Source: CAYXGE01 sp964464435 | Lineage (GTDB): Bacteria; Pseudomonadota; Gammaproteobacteria; Burkholderiales; Methylophilaceae | Length of the DNA: 9,612 nucleotides | NCBI GenBank assembly: GCA_964464435.1 | Contig: CAYXGE010000070.1 | Coordinates: 1-9,612, forward strand | Reading direction: 5' to 3' | Shown here: positions 7,411 to 9,612 of the stretch, piece after piece | How the letters are laid out: each line of letters begins with the position of its first letter | Numbering within the stretch: the first letter of the stretch is position 1 | Made by a program: the position numbers and the translations under genes | Notes under the pieces: generated by a model | What the model was told of the DNA's origin: nothing | Databases searched by the model: none | Seen by the model: the letters and a program-made list of their open reading frames with translations, nothing else

Positions 7411-8555
7411 TATAGCTCACCGTAGGAGTGTAATCCAGATAAAAACATATTAACGCCTAAAAAAGCAAACGTTGTCACCAGCAAGCCAATTAATGACCAC
7501 CACGCCAAGACACTCCCACGCAAGCCTTTAACTAAACGTAAATGCAACCAAGCCGCATAGTTTAGCCACACTATCAGCGCCCAAGTTTCTTTAGGGTCCC
7601 AAGACCAGTAACCACCCCATGCTTCTGCCGCCCACATTGCTCCCAATATCGTGGCAATGGTAAAAAATGCAAATCCAATGGCAATCGATTTATACATAAA
7701 GTCATCCATGGTGGCTAAGGCTGGTAAGCGTGAAGCTAATACGCCTTTTTCTGCTAATAAGTAGGCTGCAGCCACCATTGCCGCGAGTGAGAATGCGCCA
7801 TATCCAATAAAGTTAGCGGGCACGTGAATTTTCATCCAGTATGATTGCAGCGCTGGCACTAAAGGTTGGATACCATTGGCCTCACGCGCAAAGGTGTACC
7901 ATAAAATAAAGCCAACTGCGGCGTTAATCACGACTAAGGCAAAACCACCCAATTGCTTGGTATTAAAACGTTGCTCGTAATGTAAATACAGCACGGCTGT
8001 AATGAGGCAGAACAGTACAAACACTTCATATAGGTTGCTAACTGGAATATGTCCAACTTCTGGCGCGATTAAGTAAGACTCATACCAACGCACCATCAGG
8101 CCTACAAAGCCCATTAGTACGGCCGACCAAGTAAGTGCCGTGGCCACTTTGCCTGTAAACACTGAACGTTGGAACATCGCTAGCCAATAGGTCAACATGG
8201 CTAACACAAATAGCACGTTCATCCACATAATGGCAGATTGACTGGCAATTAAATATTTGAGAAAAAACGCCTCACTACCTCGCGCCAAATTACCCTGATA
8301 AGCACTAACCGCAATTAAACTAATAACACCAACGCCAAGCACTAATTTAGCCAGCGCTTTCCATTGCCAACCTAGCCAACTAAACAAGGCAACTGCGGCA
8401 AATAAAAAGCCTACTTCATAACTGTCCATAAAAGCGCTGTACTGCTTAAACGCATAAATAGCACCCACCAGCAATAGGGCGGCATATACCCATTCAAACC
8501 AACCATTAGTTTTTAATATCGATGGATTGGGGTTATCAAGTAAAGCTTCGTTCAT
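7410..8555 (-). CDS. ccsB: Cytochrome c biogenesis protein CcsB (System II haem handling, CcmF/CcsA family)
   Basis: This complete 381-residue polytopic inner-membrane protein, with roughly ten or more hydrophobic segments, forms the System II cytochrome c synthase with ResB, carrying haem to the periplasmic side and helping attach it to CXXCH motifs. The tryptophan-rich WWD haem-binding motif is at about 308-325 (WAAEAWGGYWSWDPKETW). Likely haem-ligand histidines of the family are H244 (MKIHVPANF), H338 (NYAAWLHLR) and H376 (SGLHSYGEL). The conserved GHIPVSNLYE block is at 168-177. The protein is also called ResC or CcsA in other nomenclatures. The ATG at 8555 has AAGGA seven bases upstream. 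The gene starts 19 bases after the resB stop on the same strand, so the two should be co-transcribed, and it ends at the bidirectional terminator. Confidence 0.95.
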   Translation of the reverse strand: MNEALLDNPNPSILKTNGWFEWVYAALLLVGAIYAFKQYSAFMDSYEVGFLFAAVALFSWLGWQWKALAKLVLGVGVISLIAVSAYQGNLARGSEAFFLKYLIASQSAIMWMNVLFVLAMLTYWLAMFQRSVFTGKVATALTWSAVLMGFVGLMVRWYESYLIAPEVGHIPVSNLYEVFVLFCLITAVLYLHYEQRFNTKQLGGFALVVINAAVGFILWYTFAREANGIQPLVPALQSYWMKIHVPANFIGYGAFSLAAMVAAAYLLAEKGVLASRLPALATMDDFMYKSIAIGFAFFTIATILGAMWAAEAWGGYWSWDPKETWALIVWLNYAAWLHLRLVKGLRGSVLAWWSLIGLLVTTFAFLGVNMFLSGLHSYGEL

Positions 8556-8562
8556 TTATGTG

Positions 8563-8567
8563 TCCTT
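8563..8567 (-). promoter_or_regulatory. Ribosome binding site of ccsB
   Basis: On the minus strand AAGGA lies seven bases before the ATG at 8555, within the 19-base gap after resB, supporting the chosen ccsB start. Confidence 0.75.
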
Positions 8568-8574
8568 AATCGCG

Positions 8575-9612
8575 TTACGTCTGGGATTGAAGTATTTGCG
8601 CTAGCTGTTGCTGATATTGCTCAAATTCTATATCAAAATCTCGGTTCTTACGGTTTGAAGACATTGCAAACTGCACTTTGTTCTCACTTAGCAAAAACCA
8701 AATACGGCGTTCGCGAATATAAATCATGCAAAAAATGCCCAACACTAACAAGGCAGAGCCTAAGTATACATAAGCCTGCCCAGGTGAACGTGTCAGTTGC
8801 AAGCCACTGGCTTCAACATGTTCATACGACGACAATTGCATAAAGAATGGTGTACCATAAAAAAACAAATCACTCATGGCGTTCATGCTGTCTTGCAAGA
8901 AGCGCGCGGTAGTATCATTAGATGGTGGTAGTGGCTTATTGATATTTTCATAACCCAGTTTATATGCCTCATATGCAGCACCATTAATAATTTTAAGATA
9001 CGCTTGTGCCGCTTTTTCACGGTCTTTTTCAGGTACAGATTGCTCTATAAATTTTGCGATTTCGGTGTAGCCGCCTTTTGCAAAAGCCTGCATCAACTTA
9101 ACTACACCCTCTTCAAATTGCGCTGCTTGCGTGTTTTCAACCCCTGCAGCTATGCTTAAGCGCTTAGCTACAGTCCGATGTTTTTCAGTATTAAACATCA
9201 CAGCACGCATGCGCATAAAACCCTCAATAGCAAAATCCTCGTCTACAGGAATTCTTAAATAACTAAACTCATCTTGAGGGTTTGCTCGCATGCCAGACAA
9301 CCAGTAAAACTCACCGCCTATATTGATAGGTTGCATGTAAGTCATATATTCTTTGGCTTGGCCTTGGCTGTTGCGCATTTTATAGGTCACGCTCGGACCT
9401 ACATTTTTAGGGCTACCTTTGCCATCGGGCGACATATTAAGAATATTAAATTTTCTAAAGTCGTTGTATTCAATAGTTAGTGCGCCTTCACCTTCACCAA
9501 TGTTACCGTTTGAAAAAATAGCGCCTTTTAATGGTGTGGCTTGGGTTTGCGGGCTAAATAAATTCCATACTTTAAAATCTAGCTTAGAACCGCCATCCTG
9601 AAAATCAGATTG
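8575..9612 (-). CDS. resB: Cytochrome c biogenesis protein ResB, partial (5' end beyond window)
   Basis: The minus-strand frame is open from the window edge at 9612 down to a TAA at 8575, giving 345 residues of the C-terminal part of ResB (also called Ccs1), the partner of CcsB in System II cytochrome c maturation. An internal ATG at 9435 is not the true start, because coding continues upstream without a stop (for example KVWNLFSPQTQATPLKGAIF). Visible features are the GPSVTYKMRNSQGQ and EYMTYMQPI segments of the large periplasmic domain, the SGLQLTRSPGQ motif just before the last membrane helix (bases about 8716-8775), and the RERRIWFLL motif directly after it. A charged, Gln-rich cytoplasmic tail follows. 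The N-terminal membrane helices expected for this family lie outside the window. It is 19 bases upstream of ccsB. Confidence 0.94.
   Translation of the reverse strand, partial: QSDFQDGGSKLDFKVWNLFSPQTQATPLKGAIFSNGNIGEGEGALTIEYNDFRKFNILNMSPDGKGSPKNVGPSVTYKMRNSQGQAKEYMTYMQPINIGGEFYWLSGMRANPQDEFSYLRIPVDEDFAIEGFMRMRAVMFNTEKHRTVAKRLSIAAGVENTQAAQFEEGVVKLMQAFAKGGYTEIAKFIEQSVPEKDREKAAQAYLKIINGAAYEAYKLGYENINKPLPPSNDTTARFLQDSMNAMSDLFFYGTPFFMQLSSYEHVEASGLQLTRSPGQAYVYLGSALLVLGIFCMIYIRERRIWFLLSENKVQFAMSSNRKNRDFDIEFEQYQQQLAQILQSQT

Noticed and set aside
8575..9435. Treating the ATG at 9435 as the start of a short ResB
   Set aside because: The same frame stays open and ResB-like to the window edge at 9612, so this methionine is internal and the gene is simply cut by the window.

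Overview
The window looks like ordinary chromosomal DNA from a free-living betaproteobacterium. The best guess is the family Methylophilaceae (a Methylotenera-like methylotroph). This rests on the AT-rich composition (roughly 40% GC judged by eye), the betaproteobacterial character of the proteins, and a ResB/CcsB (System II) cytochrome c maturation pair. The taxonomic call is an inference and was not tested by any search. Coding density is very high. I see no insertion sequence, phage gene, CRISPR array, tRNA or rRNA, and no gene-free stretch longer than about 115 bases.

Layout, left to right. (1) pyrE (orotate phosphoribosyltransferase) on the minus strand runs off the left edge and lacks only about its last ten codons. 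(2) xth (exonuclease III) on the plus strand starts with GTG and is divergent from pyrE across only 25 bases. (3) A minus-strand block 6241 to 1407 reads, in transcription order, ampD (cytoplasmic anhydromuramyl-peptide amidase), a lipoprotein periplasmic adaptor, and an HAE1-type RND pump. The pump gene ends tail to tail with xth, sharing 4 bases. (4) A plus-strand gene for a CaCA-type (sodium/calcium exchanger superfamily) membrane protein is divergent from ampD. (5) A strong bidirectional hairpin terminator separates it from a minus-strand cytochrome c biogenesis pair. That pair is ccsB, preceded by resB, which runs off the right edge with its N-terminal part missing.

How the genes work together. 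The adaptor and RND pump should form the inner-membrane and periplasmic parts of a tripartite efflux system. No outer-membrane channel is encoded here, so one must be supplied from elsewhere. ResB and CcsB together form the System II haem export and cytochrome c synthase complex, as expected for a bacterium relying on c-type cytochromes. PyrE (pyrimidine synthesis), ExoIII (base excision repair) and AmpD (peptidoglycan recycling) are housekeeping functions.

Nothing here amounts to a new system. The items most worth a second look are the CaCA protein, whose two alpha repeats keep the key glutamates but lack several other usual cation-ligand positions; the very tight pyrE/xth divergent start; the start-codon choice for the adaptor lipoprotein; and the terminator that abuts the ccsB stop codon.
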